Positions 8,648 through 19,275 of a stretch of 64,000 nt of DNA are shown piece after piece. Below the pieces are notes generated by a model, which saw only the letters and a list, made by a program, of their open reading frames with translations, did not search any database and was not told the DNA's origin. Position numbers and translations under genes: made by a program. The first letter of the stretch is position 1; each line of letters starts with the position of its first letter. Source of the stretch: Roseovarius salincola (GTDB lineage: Bacteria; Pseudomonadota; Alphaproteobacteria; Rhodobacterales; Rhodobacteraceae); the NCBI RefSeq assembly GCF_026891095.1, contig NZ_JAPTNL010000001.1, positions 310,001 to 374,000 of the forward strand, written 5' to 3'.

Positions 8648-10120
8648 ATGAGCGCATATGACGAGCTGATGGCGTTCACGCGCGAGACCGAGGCGCTGGC
8701 GCAGGTGGCGGGGCTTTTGTCCTGGGATCAGGAGACCATGATGCCGCGCGGCGCGGCGGCGCAGCGATCCGAGGCGATTGGCGCGATGGAAAGCGTGTTG
8801 CACGCGCGGCGCACTGATCCGCGGCTGGCCGGGTGGCTGGCCAGCGCCGAGGCGCCCGATGAGGGTGGGGCGGCGCAGTTGCGCCTGCTGCGCCATGATC
8901 ACGAGCGCGCCGTCAGGGTGCCCGGCGATCTGGCGGCGGCGCTGGCGCGGCTGACGAGCCATGCGCAGGGTGTTTGGGCCGAGGCCCGCGCGGCGGATGA
9001 TTTCGCCGCCTTCGCCCCGGTGCTGCGCGAGGTTTTGCGCCTCAAGCGCGAGGAGGGCGCGGCGCTGGCAGCGGGGGGCGATCCCTATGACGCGCTGCTT
9101 GACGGGTTCGAGCCCGGCGCGCGGGCCGATGATTTGCAGGCCATGTTCGACGATATGCGCCCGGCGCTGGTGGCGTTGCGCCAAAGGGCGCTTGACGCGC
9201 CCGAGCGCGCGCCGCTTTGTGGTGACTTCGATGCGGATGGCCAGATGCGGCTGGCGCGCGAGCTGGCCGAGCGCTTCGGCTATGATTTCAGCCGCGGGCG
9301 GATCGACAAGGCGGTGCATCCGTTTTCGTCCGGTGGCGGGGACGATGCGCGCATCACCACGCGGATCAGCCATGATGATCCGTTCAACTGCCTCTATTCG
9401 ACCATCCATGAGGTCGGCCATGCCTGTTACGAGCAGGGCATCGACAAGGCCTGGCATCTGAGCCCGGTGGGGCATGGTGTGTCGATGGGCGTGCATGAAA
9501 GCCAGAGCCGCATCTATGAAAATCAGCTGGGGCGCAGCCGGGCGTTCTGTCATTTCCTTTACGGGCGCATGCGCGACATTTTCGGCGATATCGGGGTGGC
9601 CGACGAGGACTCGTTCTATGCCACGGTGAACCGGCTTCATCGCGGCCATATCCGCACCGAGGCCGATGAGGTGCAGTATAACCTGCATGTGATGCTGCGT
9701 TTCGAGTTGGAGCGCGCCTTGATCGCGGGCGATTTGCAGGTGGATGACCTGGAGGATGCCTGGAACGCGCGGTTCGCGGCCGATTTCGGATATCCGGTGG
9801 GGCGGGCCTCGGAGGGGGTGTTGCAGGATGTGCATTGGTCGGTGGGGCTGTTCGGCTATTTTCCGACCTACTCTCTGGGCAATCTTTACGCCGGCTGCCT
9901 GCATGAGGCGATGCGCGCGGATCTGCCGGGGCTGGACGATGATCTGGCGAAGGGCGAGCCCGGCGCGGCGACGGGTTGGCTGCGTGAGAATGTGCAACGC
10001 CATGGCGGTTTGCGGACACCGCGCGAGACCATCGCGCGCGCCTGTGGCGGCAAGGCGCCGGCGGCGGGGCCGCTGCTGGATTATCTCGAGGTGAAGTTCG
10101 GCGCGCTTTACCCGGCGTGA
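8648..10120 (+). CDS. Carboxypeptidase M32 (thermostable Taq-type metallocarboxypeptidase)
   Basis: 490 residues, the usual M32 length. The zinc site is HEVGH (His254, Glu255, His258), followed by the third ligand Glu in GVHESQSR about 25 residues later. Flanking family motifs include DPFNCLYSTIHE and the start SYDELMAFTRETEALAQ-like helix followed by LLSWDQETMMP. The enzyme removes C-terminal residues from peptides in the cytoplasm. It starts 4 bp after ctaA and probably shares its transcript. Its last codons overlap the convergent sugar transferase gene by 13 bp. Confidence 0.93.
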   Translation: MSAYDELMAFTRETEALAQVAGLLSWDQETMMPRGAAAQRSEAIGAMESVLHARRTDPRLAGWLASAEAPDEGGAAQLRLLRHDHERAVRVPGDLAAALARLTSHAQGVWAEARAADDFAAFAPVLREVLRLKREEGAALAAGGDPYDALLDGFEPGARADDLQAMFDDMRPALVALRQRALDAPERAPLCGDFDADGQMRLARELAERFGYDFSRGRIDKAVHPFSSGGGDDARITTRISHDDPFNCLYSTIHEVGHACYEQGIDKAWHLSPVGHGVSMGVHESQSRIYENQLGRSRAFCHFLYGRMRDIFGDIGVADEDSFYATVNRLHRGHIRTEADEVQYNLHVMLRFELERALIAGDLQVDDLEDAWNARFAADFGYPVGRASEGVLQDVHWSVGLFGYFPTYSLGNLYAGCLHEAMRADLPGLDDDLAKGEPGAATGWLRENVQRHGGLRTPRETIARACGGKAPAAGPLLDYLEVKFGALYPA

Positions 10121-10731
10121 TCGCGGCGTTTGCGCCGGGGCCATGCGGTTTCGATGATGAGCAAGAGATCGAAGCAGAGGCTGCGATTGGCGGCCCAGAT
10201 GAGGTCGAGCCGGGCTTTGCGGGGGATGCAGCGGGTATTGTAGACGCGGTCGGTTTCGCGGGGCGTGGTGCAGGCGGCCAGCAGCCGTTCCTCGGTGCGG
10301 TGATAGCGCAGGGTCGCAAGGCCGGTCACGCCGGGGCGATGGCGCAGCACGCGCGCGTAAAGGTCCGGGTGGCGGCGCACATAGGCGCAGAGCGGCGGGC
10401 GCGGGCCGACGAAGCTCATGTCGCCGCGCAGGATGTTGAGAAGCTGGGGCAGTTCATCGAGCCGGTGGCGGCGCAGGATGCGCCCGAGCGGTGTGATCCG
10501 CGCGGCCTTGTCGCCGCCGGTGACGCCGCTGTCATCGCACGCGGGGGTCATGGTGCGGAATTTCCACAGACAAAAGGCGCGCGAGGGCGTCATCATCCGC
10601 TCGGAGCGGTAGATCACCGGGCGCCCGTCGATGAGCGCCACCAGCAGGGCGGTGAGCGCGATCACCGGCAGGAGAAGCACGAAGAGCACAAGCACCAGCG
10701 CGATATCCATGATCCGCTTGCCCGGGGTCAT
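10108..10731 (-). CDS. Bacterial sugar transferase (undecaprenyl-phosphate sugar phosphotransferase family)
   Basis: 207 residues from the ATG at 10731. One N-terminal helix (IMDIALVLVLFVLLLPVIALTALLVALIDG) is followed by the catalytic core: YRSERM, FCLWKFRTM, RRHRLDELPQLLNILRGDMSFVGPRP with the DE pair, and HRPGVTGLATL. The family (PF02397, WbaP/PglC-like) starts glycan assembly by moving a sugar-1-phosphate onto undecaprenyl phosphate at the cytoplasmic face. It is the short, single-helix form. The start overlaps the epimerase stop by 4 bp (ATGA), so the two are translationally coupled. Confidence 0.92.
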   Translation of the reverse strand: MTPGKRIMDIALVLVLFVLLLPVIALTALLVALIDGRPVIYRSERMMTPSRAFCLWKFRTMTPACDDSGVTGGDKAARITPLGRILRRHRLDELPQLLNILRGDMSFVGPRPPLCAYVRRHPDLYARVLRHRPGVTGLATLRYHRTEERLLAACTTPRETDRVYNTRCIPRKARLDLIWAANRSLCFDLLLIIETAWPRRKRRDHAG

Positions 10732-11564
10732 GGCTGAGACCCTGCGAGCGCCACCACGTCGCCATCGGGTGGCAGGGCGGGCATCAGGGCGTTCAGGGCG
10801 GATGCATCGAGCGTCACCGCCGCCAGCGCGCCATCGGGCGCGGGCCGCCATGCCACCTCACGCCCCGCCGCGCGCACCAGTGTTTCCATGCGCAAGGCCG
10901 GGGCGCTGGCGACGTTCAGGAGCGGCGGCAGCCGGGATGCGGGCAGGCGGGTGAGCGCCAGAAGCACGCGCGCCAGTGAAGCGGGCGATACATAGCTGCG
11001 CAAGGGGCCGCGGCCATCGCCGAAGCGGTCAAGCACCACCGGCGCGCCGCTGGCCAGCGCGGGTGTGAGGCTGTCGGCCCCCAGAACATTGGCGACCCTC
11101 AGGCAGCAATGGCAAAGCCCCTCGCGGCGCGGAAAGGCCGCGATGGTGCGCTCCATCGCCAGCTTGGCGCGGCCATAGGCCGAAACGGGGCGCGCCGGGT
11201 CGCTTTCGCGCAGCCCGAGCCCCGCCCCATAGACGGCGGCCGACGACAGGTGAATGACCCGCGACGCGCCCGCAGCAAGCGCGATGCGGCGCGCCTGACG
11301 CGCCAGGTCGCTATTGCGGGCAAGCGCGGCATCATCGCCCGAGGTCACGCCCCAGAGGGCCAGAACGGCATCGCAATCGGGCATGGGCGGGCAGGGGCCG
11401 GTATCGGGGGTCCAGACGATATCGGCACCGGACCGCCGCGACAGGGTGACCGGGCGGGGCGCATCCATGTCCACGAGCGCGCGCAGCACCAGCCGCCCGA
11501 CCTGTCCGTTCGCACCGGTCACGAGAATCCGACTGTTGGGAGAAATGGAACCAGGCACGCGCAC
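10728..11564 (-). CDS. NAD-dependent epimerase/dehydratase (extended SDR)
   Basis: 278 residues. The N-terminal NAD motif is ILVTGANGQVGRLVLRAL, VIHLSSAAVYG is the substrate-binding serine strand and SAYGRAKLAME carries the catalytic YxxxK, as in nucleotide-sugar epimerases and dehydratases. It probably supplies the activated sugar used by the coupled sugar transferase. The start is uncertain: the frame opens with GTG at 11564 and another GTG at 11558, neither with a strong ribosome site. It is divergent from the export lipoprotein at 11654, a typical exopolysaccharide-cluster arrangement. The exact sugar cannot be told. Confidence 0.85.
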   Translation of the reverse strand: MRVPGSISPNSRILVTGANGQVGRLVLRALVDMDAPRPVTLSRRSGADIVWTPDTGPCPPMPDCDAVLALWGVTSGDDAALARNSDLARQARRIALAAGASRVIHLSSAAVYGAGLGLRESDPARPVSAYGRAKLAMERTIAAFPRREGLCHCCLRVANVLGADSLTPALASGAPVVLDRFGDGRGPLRSYVSPASLARVLLALTRLPASRLPPLLNVASAPALRMETLVRAAGREVAWRPAPDGALAAVTLDASALNALMPALPPDGDVVALAGSQP

Positions 11565-11653
11565 CGACTGAGTGGGGAGAAATCATTTTCGGGTTTCTAC
11601 CAAGGATTGAGTGCGATATGGAAGATGCATGTCACAATGTGGGGGTGATTGGT

Positions 11654-12766
11654 ATGGGGCGCGTTCGCCGTTTGTTTGTGCAGGGCATCTGCCTGTTGCT
11701 GCTGGCGGCGTGCAGCCTGCCGCGCGGCGCGGCGCTGCAATCCGAAATTCTGAACGAAGCCGCGGTTGAAACGCCCAGTTTCCAGGTGGTCAGGGTGACA
11801 CGCGAGAGCGTGGCAGATCTCGCGTCATGGCCGGTGACCGGCTGGTCGGGCGGTTATAACTGGTTCGCCGCGCAGAGGGGCGCGGATTCCGCGCTGATCC
11901 AGCCCGGTGACAAGCTGGAACTCGCGGTTTGGGAATCGCAGGAGAACTCGCTTCTGGCGGGTGCCGGGAGCAAGATGACGGCGCTTCCAACAATGACCGT
12001 ATCACCGGAAGGCACTGTTTTCGTGCCCTATGTGGGCGAGGTCCTTGTGCGCGGCCTCACCCAGAGTGCGGCGCGCAACAGGATTCAGAAGGAACTCAAG
12101 GATATCTCTGCGTCCGCGCAGGTGCAGCTTTCGGTTCTGGCGGGGCGCAACAATTCGGTCGATCTGGTCGGCGGTGTCGGCACGCCAGGGCGTTATCCGC
12201 TTGATGGGCGCAACGAAAGCCTGATGGGCGTGATTGCCCAGGCTGGCGGTATTGCCCCGGATCTGCGCAATCCGCTGGTGCGTCTGCATCGCGGCGGCCA
12301 GGGTTTCGAGGTGTTGGCAACGGATCTGTTGGAAACGCCCGGCCAGAATGTGCGCTTGCGCGGCGGTGATCAGATCACGGTCGTCGAGGACATGCGCAGC
12401 TTCAATGTTCTTGGCGCGGCGGGGCGTCAGGAGCGGATCCATTTCGAAACCGAACATATGACCGCGATGGATGTGCTCTCGGCCATGGGCGGGTTGAATG
12501 CCGGTCGTGCCAATCCGCGCGGCATCCTGATCCTGCGCGATTATGAGGCAAGCGATCTGAGGCCGGGCGATAGCGGACCGGATATGCGCCAGGTGGTGTT
12601 TACCATTGATCTGACCGGCGCTGACGGGCTGTTCGCGGCGCGCAAGTTCCGCATCAATCCGGGCGATACGCTGCTGGCGACCGAATCGCCGGTCAACGGC
12701 GCGCGCACGATCCTTGGCCTTCTGGGCACGGTGATCGGTCTGAGCAGTACCGCCAATGATGTCTGA
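11654..12766 (+). CDS. Polysaccharide biosynthesis/export outer-membrane lipoprotein (Wza/KpsD-like)
   Basis: 370 residues from the ATG at 11654. A lipoprotein signal with lipobox LLAAC lies at about residues 17-21. Then comes the Poly_export domain (QPGDKLELAVWES, TMTVSPEGTVFVPYVGEVLVRGLT, ARNRIQKEL) and two SLBB-type beta-grasp repeats (VDLVGGVGTPGRYPL; FNVLGAAGRQERI). Such proteins form the outer-membrane channel for capsule or exopolysaccharide. No Wzc/Wzx/Wzy genes lie beside it, so the export machinery must be completed from another locus. It is divergent from the epimerase and sugar transferase genes. Confidence 0.9.
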   Translation: MGRVRRLFVQGICLLLLAACSLPRGAALQSEILNEAAVETPSFQVVRVTRESVADLASWPVTGWSGGYNWFAAQRGADSALIQPGDKLELAVWESQENSLLAGAGSKMTALPTMTVSPEGTVFVPYVGEVLVRGLTQSAARNRIQKELKDISASAQVQLSVLAGRNNSVDLVGGVGTPGRYPLDGRNESLMGVIAQAGGIAPDLRNPLVRLHRGGQGFEVLATDLLETPGQNVRLRGGDQITVVEDMRSFNVLGAAGRQERIHFETEHMTAMDVLSAMGGLNAGRANPRGILILRDYEASDLRPGDSGPDMRQVVFTIDLTGADGLFAARKFRINPGDTLLATESPVNGARTILGLLGTVIGLSSTANDV

Positions 12767-12772
12767 CGCGGA

Positions 12773-13369
12773 TCAGACCGGGGTCAGGACGGCCTTGGGA
12801 CGCGCGGGCAGATCGGCCTGTGCGGTGTCGGACCGAGCGGCCCCGGCGGCTTCGGCGGCCTGAGCGGCCTGCGCGGCGCGGCGCAGTTCGGCGCGCTTGG
12901 CGGCGGCTTCCTCGGCGGCGAGGCGTTTGCTGGGCTTGCCCCTGGCGATGCGCCGGGGCTGAACGGTTTCGCCCTGGCGCAGACGGCCCCGGGCGGATCT
13001 GCCTGAGGCGCGGGGCTGCAACGCCAAGGCCCCCGGCATGATCGCAGAGGCCAGGACGGCATCCCGCCAGAAGCCCTGGATGTCAGCGGACGCAGGAAAG
13101 AGCAGGTTCTGCGCCGCACTGGACCCGATGACGAAGAGCGCAAGCCCGGCCGAGGACAGCCGCAGGCCGAGACCCGCCATGACGACGAGGGACAACGCAC
13201 AAAGCGTCACCGTCCCCGCCAGATCACCGGTTGCGGGACCAAGGACCGGAACGAACAGCGCCCCCGGATCGACTCCGGCCGCAAGGCCCAGTGCGATGGC
13301 GACGAAATACGTCCCGACAACGATACGGATGATGGTCAAAGCGGTGAAATTCAGCCAGCTGTCTTGCAT
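12773..13369 (-). CDS. Membrane protein with DoxX-like core and Ala/Arg-rich tail
   Basis: 198 residues from the ATG at 13369 (MQDSWLNFTALTIIR). Four hydrophobic segments (about residues 8-30, 45-65, 68-90 and 105-120) resemble a DoxX-type four-helix bundle with an opening R-IVVGTYFVAIALGL. The last 75 residues are a charged, alanine- and arginine-rich stretch (KPSKRLAAEEAAAKRAELRR) likely to be a cytoplasmic coiled coil. I do not recognise a definite family and assign no function. It ends 7 bp from the convergent export lipoprotein gene and is separated from gyrA by a long hairpin. Confidence 0.6.
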   Translation of the reverse strand: MQDSWLNFTALTIIRIVVGTYFVAIALGLAAGVDPGALFVPVLGPATGDLAGTVTLCALSLVVMAGLGLRLSSAGLALFVIGSSAAQNLLFPASADIQGFWRDAVLASAIMPGALALQPRASGRSARGRLRQGETVQPRRIARGKPSKRLAAEEAAAKRAELRRAAQAAQAAEAAGAARSDTAQADLPARPKAVLTPV

Positions 13370-13478
13370 GTCCCGCGCTCTTTTTTGCGGAGCCGGACGA
13401 TCCGGCGCCTGCCTGGGGAGAACTCGCAAACCGGTAACTCAACTGTAACACGTGCACATTGCGCTGAGGAATGAGGCC

Positions 13479-13515
13479 GAATTTGCCCCGCAATCTGAAG
13501 TTGCGGGGCAAATTC
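13479..13515. terminator. Perfect 15-bp hairpin downstream of gyrA
   Basis: GAATTTGCCCCGCAA (13479-13493) pairs perfectly with TTGCGGGGCAAATTC (13501-13515) around a 7-base loop. It sits 35 bp past the gyrA stop. No T-run follows on either strand, so it may be a terminator aided by Rho, an mRNA-stabilising stem, or part of the leader of the membrane-protein gene starting at 13369. Confidence 0.6.
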
Positions 13516-13549
13516 CGGGCAAAATCGTGGCAATGCCCGTTATGGGCGA

Positions 13550-16333
13550 TCAATCACCGCTTGTGGGCGCGTCACCCTCGGGCGCGGCGCCTGTCGCGGC
13601 GGTTTCGCCGGTTTCGGCGTCGATCTCGTCTTCGTCGGCATTCTCGGCGATCCAGGCCACGCTGACCACTTCCTCGCCCTTGCGGGTGTTGAACACCTTG
13701 ACGCCGCCCGCCGAGCGCGAGCGGAAGGAAATGCCCTTGACGGGAACGCGGATCGACTGTCCGCGCGAGGTGGCGAGCATGATCTGATCGTCGGCTTCCA
13801 CGGGGAACGAGGCCACCAGAGCGCCCGCGCGCATCGCCTTGTCCATCGCCTGCACGCCCATGCCGCCGCGCCCGCGCACCGGGTAGTCGTGGCTGGAGCT
13901 GAGCTTGCCCGCGCCCTGCACGGTGATGGTTAGGATCAGGTTTTCGGCGCTGTGCATCTCATCGAACCGTTCAGCGGAGATGTCTCCGGCGGGGGCGTCG
14001 CCCTCGTCGCCGTCATCGGGCGCACCGGCCAGCGCGCGACGCATCTTGAGGTAGGCGGCGCGCTCGTCGGAGGTGGCGTCGAAATGGCGGATCACAGACA
14101 TCGACACGACGCGGTCATCGCCCTGAAGGCGAATGCCGCGCACGCCGGTCGATTTGCGGCCCTTGAAGACGCGCACCTCGGTGGTCGGGAAGCGGATCGC
14201 GCGGCCCGAGCGGGTCACGAGCATGACATCGTCATCTTCGGCGCAGATGCGCGCATTCACCAGTTCGGTCCCCTCGGGGAGGTCCATGGCGATCTTGCCA
14301 TTGCGCTTGACGTTGGTGAAATCGCTGAGCGCGTTGCGCCGCACGTCGCCCGCGGTGGTGGCGAAAACGATCTGCAGGTCGTTCCATTCCTCCTCGGGGC
14401 GGTCGACCGGCATGATCGCGGCGATCGAGACGCCTGTCGGGATCGGCAGGATGTTGACGATGGCCTTGCCCTTGGAGGTGCGTCCGCCCTGGGGCAGGCG
14501 CCATGTCTTGAGCTTGTAGACCATGCCGTCGGTGGTGAAGAACAGAAGCTGGGTATGCGTGTTGGCCACGAAGAGGGTGGTGACCACGTCCTCTTCCTTG
14601 GTCTGCATGCCCGACAGGCCCTTGCCGCCGCGTTTCTGGGCGCGGAAATCGGCCAGCGCGGTGCGCTTGATATAGCCGCCCTGGGTGACGGTCACGACCA
14701 TGTCCTCGCGCTCGATCAGGTCCTCGTCATCCATGTCGCCGGACCAGTCGACGATCTGGGTGCGCCGGGGCACGGCGAACTGGCTTTGGACCTCGCGCAG
14801 TTCCTCGGCGATGATCGCCATGATGCGTTCGCGGCTGGCGAGGATGGCGAGGTATTCCTTGATCTTGCCGGCCAGGTCCTGCAGCTCGTCGGTGACTTCG
14901 TTGACACCCAGCTGGGTGAGGCGCTGGAGGCGCAGCTCGAGGATGGCGCGGGCCTGGGTTTCCGAGAGGTTATAGGTGCCGTCCTCGTTGGCCTTGTGCG
15001 TGGGGTCGTCGATCAGGGCGATAAATTCGAGGATGTCGCCCGCCGGCCAGCGCCGGGTCATCAGCTTCTGGCGGGCTTCGGCGGCATCGGCGGAGCCGCG
15101 GATGGTCGCCACCACCTCGTCGACATTAGACACCGCCACGGCCAGACCGCAAAGCACATGGCTGCGGTCGCGTGCCTTGCGCAGCTCGAAGGCGGTGCGC
15201 CGGGCGACCACCTCCTCGCGGAAGGTGATGAAGGAGGTCAGAAAGCGGCGCAGGGTCAGCTGCTCGGGCTTGCCGCCATTGAGCGCCAGCATGTTGCAGC
15301 CGAAATGGGTCTGCATCGGGGTGAAGCGGAACAGTTGATTGAGCACCACCTCGGCGGTGGCGTCGCGCTTGAGTTCCACCACGACGCGCACGCCATGGCG
15401 GTCGGATTCGTCCTGCACATGGCTGATCCCCTCGATCCGTTTCTCGCGCACGGTCTCGGCGATCTTCTCGATCATCGCGGCCTTGTTCACCTGGTAGGGG
15501 ATCTCGTCGATGACGATGGCGTAGCGGTCCTTGCGGATCTCCTCGACGCGGGTCTTGGCGCGGATCACGACGCTGCCGCGCCCCTCGAGATAGGCCTTGC
15601 GCGCCCCCGAACGGCCCAGCATGATCCCGCCGGTCGGGAAATCGGGGCCGGGGATATACTCGATCAGGTCCTCGGAGCTGAGATCGGGATTGTCGATCAG
15701 CGCCAGCGTGGCGTCGCAGACCTCGCCCAGATTATGGGGCGGGATGTTGGTGGCCATGCCGACGGCGATGCCGCCCGCGCCATTGACCAGCATGTTGGGA
15801 AAGCGCGCCGGCAGGACCGACGGTTCCAGATCCTTGCCGTCGTAATTGTCCTGATAGTCGACGGTGTCCTTCTCGATATCGGCCAGCAGCGCCTGCGCGG
15901 GCTTGTCCATGCGCACTTCCGTATAGCGCATGGCGGCCGGGTTATCGCCGTCCATCGAACCGAAATTCCCCTGCCCATCCAGAAGCGGCAGCGACATCGA
16001 GAAATCCTGCGCCATGCGCACCAGCGCGTCATAGATCGCGCTGTCGCCATGGGGGTGGTATTTACCCATGACATCGCCCACGGCGCGGGCCGATTTGCGA
16101 TAGGGCTTGTCATGCGTGCTGCCGCCCTCGTGCATGGCATAAAGGATGCGCCGGTGAACCGGCTTCAGCCCGTCGCGCAGATCGGGGATGGCGCGGCTGA
16201 CGATCACCGACATGGCGTAATCGAGATAGGATGTCTTCATCTCGTCCGAGATCGACACCGTCGGCCCGTCGTATGCGGGGCGCTCCGGCGGCATTTCTTC
16301 CGGATTTTCAGGGGGTTGTGGGGTGTCGTTCAA
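13550..16333 (-). CDS. gyrA: DNA gyrase subunit A
   Basis: 927 residues. The breakage-reunion domain has the catalytic tyrosine Tyr137 in [10 protein letters not shown], and the quinolone pocket reads [10 protein letters not shown] with Ser98 and Asp102 (E. coli S83 and D87), so no resistance substitution is present there. The C-terminal half holds beta-pinwheel repeats, with a GyrA-box-like QKRGGKG at about residue 590. With GyrB it introduces negative supercoils using ATP. The tail is acidic ([24 protein letters not shown]). An alternative internal start is not needed: the N-terminal Pro/Glu-rich stretch is usual in this family group. Confidence 0.98.
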   Translation of the reverse strand: MNDTPQPPENPEEMPPERPAYDGPTVSISDEMKTSYLDYAMSVIVSRAIPDLRDGLKPVHRRILYAMHEGGSTHDKPYRKSARAVGDVMGKYHPHGDSAIYDALVRMAQDFSMSLPLLDGQGNFGSMDGDNPAAMRYTEVRMDKPAQALLADIEKDTVDYQDNYDGKDLEPSVLPARFPNMLVNGAGGIAVGMATNIPPHNLGEVCDATLALIDNPDLSSEDLIEYIPGPDFPTGGIMLGRSGARKAYLEGRGSVVIRAKTRVEEIRKDRYAIVIDEIPYQVNKAAMIEKIAETVREKRIEGISHVQDESDRHGVRVVVELKRDATAEVVLNQLFRFTPMQTHFGCNMLALNGGKPEQLTLRRFLTSFITFREEVVARRTAFELRKARDRSHVLCGLAVAVSNVDEVVATIRGSADAAEARQKLMTRRWPAGDILEFIALIDDPTHKANEDGTYNLSETQARAILELRLQRLTQLGVNEVTDELQDLAGKIKEYLAILASRERIMAIIAEELREVQSQFAVPRRTQIVDWSGDMDDEDLIEREDMVVTVTQGGYIKRTALADFRAQKRGGKGLSGMQTKEEDVVTTLFVANTHTQLLFFTTDGMVYKLKTWRLPQGGRTSKGKAIVNILPIPTGVSIAAIMPVDRPEEEWNDLQIVFATTAGDVRRNALSDFTNVKRNGKIAMDLPEGTELVNARICAEDDDVMLVTRSGRAIRFPTTEVRVFKGRKSTGVRGIRLQGDDRVVSMSVIRHFDATSDERAAYLKMRRALAGAPDDGDEGDAPAGDISAERFDEMHSAENLILTITVQGAGKLSSSHDYPVRGRGGMGVQAMDKAMRAGALVASFPVEADDQIMLATSRGQSIRVPVKGISFRSRSAGGVKVFNTRKGEEVVSVAWIAENADEDEIDAETGETAATGAAPEGDAPTSGD

Positions 16334-16378
16334 GTCGCGGCCCGTCCTGTCATGCGTGCTCTATATATTGTTGTCCGA

Positions 16379-16408
16379 ACTATATCAGACGGCGGATATT
16401 GGGTGCAA
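16379..16408 (-). promoter_or_regulatory. Probable gyrA promoter
   Basis: On the minus strand TTGCAC (16408-16403) is followed by 18 bases and TATAGT (16384-16379), 46 bases upstream of the gyrA ATG. The surrounding 100 bp is markedly AT-rich for this genome. Confidence 0.6.
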
Positions 16409-16538
16409 TGCCTGACGCGACAGCCCGTTGGCAGCCAGCGCGGCAGGGTGATAACATACTGTTTTCATTGAAAAACAAAATCATTTGGGCATCATCGGAG
16501 GACAAGAAGAAAAAACAGGATCAAGGAGGAAACACCCG

Positions 16539-16808
16539 ATGCAGATGAGCGAATGCGAGATGTTGCTCAAGGGTTATGGGCTGACCACGGCCGAATTCTA
16601 CTACCGGATGCCCGATTACACCCATGTTCTCAATACCTTCATCTGGCAGGATTACGACACCGCGCCGGATCACCCGCGCCTGTTCGGCTTCGTGGAATTC
16701 TGGCAGGGCGAGATAGAGGGCGCGCTGCATTCGGTGCGCTTTACCCATCGCAAGCTGGTGGCGCCGGGCGAGTGGCGCAACATGGTGGGCGAGTTCATCC
16801 TGCACTGA
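16539..16808 (+). CDS. usg: Usg family protein
   Basis: 89 residues from the ATG at 16539 with a strong AAGGAGGA at 16523-16530. It matches the small Usg family: LLKGYGLTTAEFYYRMPDY, LNTFIWQDYDTAPDHPRLFGFVEFW and LHSVRFTHRKL. The family is named for a gene near trp or truA in other proteobacteria and its biochemical role is unknown. It is soluble with no signal. It is divergent from gyrA, and the AT-rich gap between them probably holds both promoters. Confidence 0.85.
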   Translation: MQMSECEMLLKGYGLTTAEFYYRMPDYTHVLNTFIWQDYDTAPDHPRLFGFVEFWQGEIEGALHSVRFTHRKLVAPGEWRNMVGEFILH

Positions 16809-16825
16809 CACCGCCCGCGGCTTCA

Positions 16826-16886
16826 TCTTGCCGGAAATACTCCCGGGGTGAATTGGCCGCAGGCCAAGAGGGGGCAGCGCCCCCTC
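16826..16886. repeat. Dispersed Rhodobacteraceae-type intergenic element with terminator hairpin
   Basis: The stretch contains CTTGCCGGAAATACTCCCGG, then a TTGGCCGCAGGCCAA inverted repeat, and ends in the GC hairpin GAGGGGGCAGCGCCCCCTC (16868-16886). From memory this wording recurs between convergent genes in many roseobacter genomes. Here it lies exactly between the convergent usg and SYLF genes, where a bidirectional terminator is needed. Confidence 0.6.
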
Positions 16887-16897
16887 ACATGCTCGGA

Positions 16898-17458
16898 TCA
16901 GGGAATGATCCGCGAGTATTTCATGCCTTCCAGCGAGGCGCCGGCCATCGCCCCGGCCTGACCGAAGATCACCGCCACGACCGGCGCGGTGCTGGTGGTG
17001 GTATCGGCGCGGATATTCTCGCCCTGGTCGTTGAAGACATATTCGATATCGGCGCCCGCGACCCAGCCCGAGCCACGGCGGAACCGCTCCAGCGCGTCCT
17101 GCGTCATGAAGAACAACACATGGGCGAATTGCTGCGCCCCGATCTGAAGCCCGAAGGACCCCTTGGTGGCCGAGTAGTAATCGACGGTCGAATTGTCGAT
17201 CTTGAGCGCGCCGCGCCCATAGCCGCCGCCGACCATGAAACCGGCCTCGGTCATCAGCGGCATGACCAGCATGCCGGTGGATTTCTCGGCAAGGTCGCGC
17301 GTGTTGGGATAGTTGGAATAAAGGTAATTCAACGTGGAATCGACGCGCGCGTCGATCTTCTGGCCGTTGGTGGACCCCACGCCATTGCCGCAGGCCGCCA
17401 GAAAGGGCGTGCCCGCCATGACGCCGAGTGTGAAACCGCGTCGCGTAAGTTTGCTCAT
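16898..17458 (-). CDS. YSC84/SYLF-domain lipoprotein
   Basis: 186 residues. The N-terminus MSKLTRRGFTLGVMAGTPFLAACG has a twin-arginine-like SKLTRRGF and a lipobox (LAAC), so a lipid-anchored periplasmic protein, possibly Tat-exported, is expected. The rest is the SYLF lipid-binding domain: AKGMLV-like STGMLVMPLMTEAGFMVGGGYGRG, YYSATKGSFGLQIGAQ, VAGADIEYVFND and a closing GASLEGMKYSRI. Eukaryotic SYLF proteins bind phosphoinositides; the bacterial ligand is unknown. It is a stand-alone gene between the dispersed repeat and hemB. Confidence 0.88.
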   Translation of the reverse strand: MSKLTRRGFTLGVMAGTPFLAACGNGVGSTNGQKIDARVDSTLNYLYSNYPNTRDLAEKSTGMLVMPLMTEAGFMVGGGYGRGALKIDNSTVDYYSATKGSFGLQIGAQQFAHVLFFMTQDALERFRRGSGWVAGADIEYVFNDQGENIRADTTTSTAPVVAVIFGQAGAMAGASLEGMKYSRIIP

Positions 17459-17569
17459 GATGTTGCCTGTTCGTTGCCTGACATGATGCCGGTCTTATTG
17501 GATGACCGGTCGCGCACAGTATAGGCGCGCAAAGCGGCGCTGTCACCTGCCTCGCACGATTTGAGCGCG

Positions 17570-19230
<1,661 letters not shown>

Positions 19231-19275
19231 GGCTGTTGCTTGCGCCCTGCGCGCGAGGCTTGTATCGGGCTGGGA

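Noticed and set aside
8465..10144. A 559-codon open frame antisense to ctaA and the M32 peptidase
   Set aside because: Arg/Pro/His-rich mirror frame without motifs; the plus strand holds the HEVGH peptidase.
13952..16471. An 839-codon open frame antisense to gyrA
   Set aside because: Composition is that of a mirrored GC-rich frame and the other strand is a complete GyrA.
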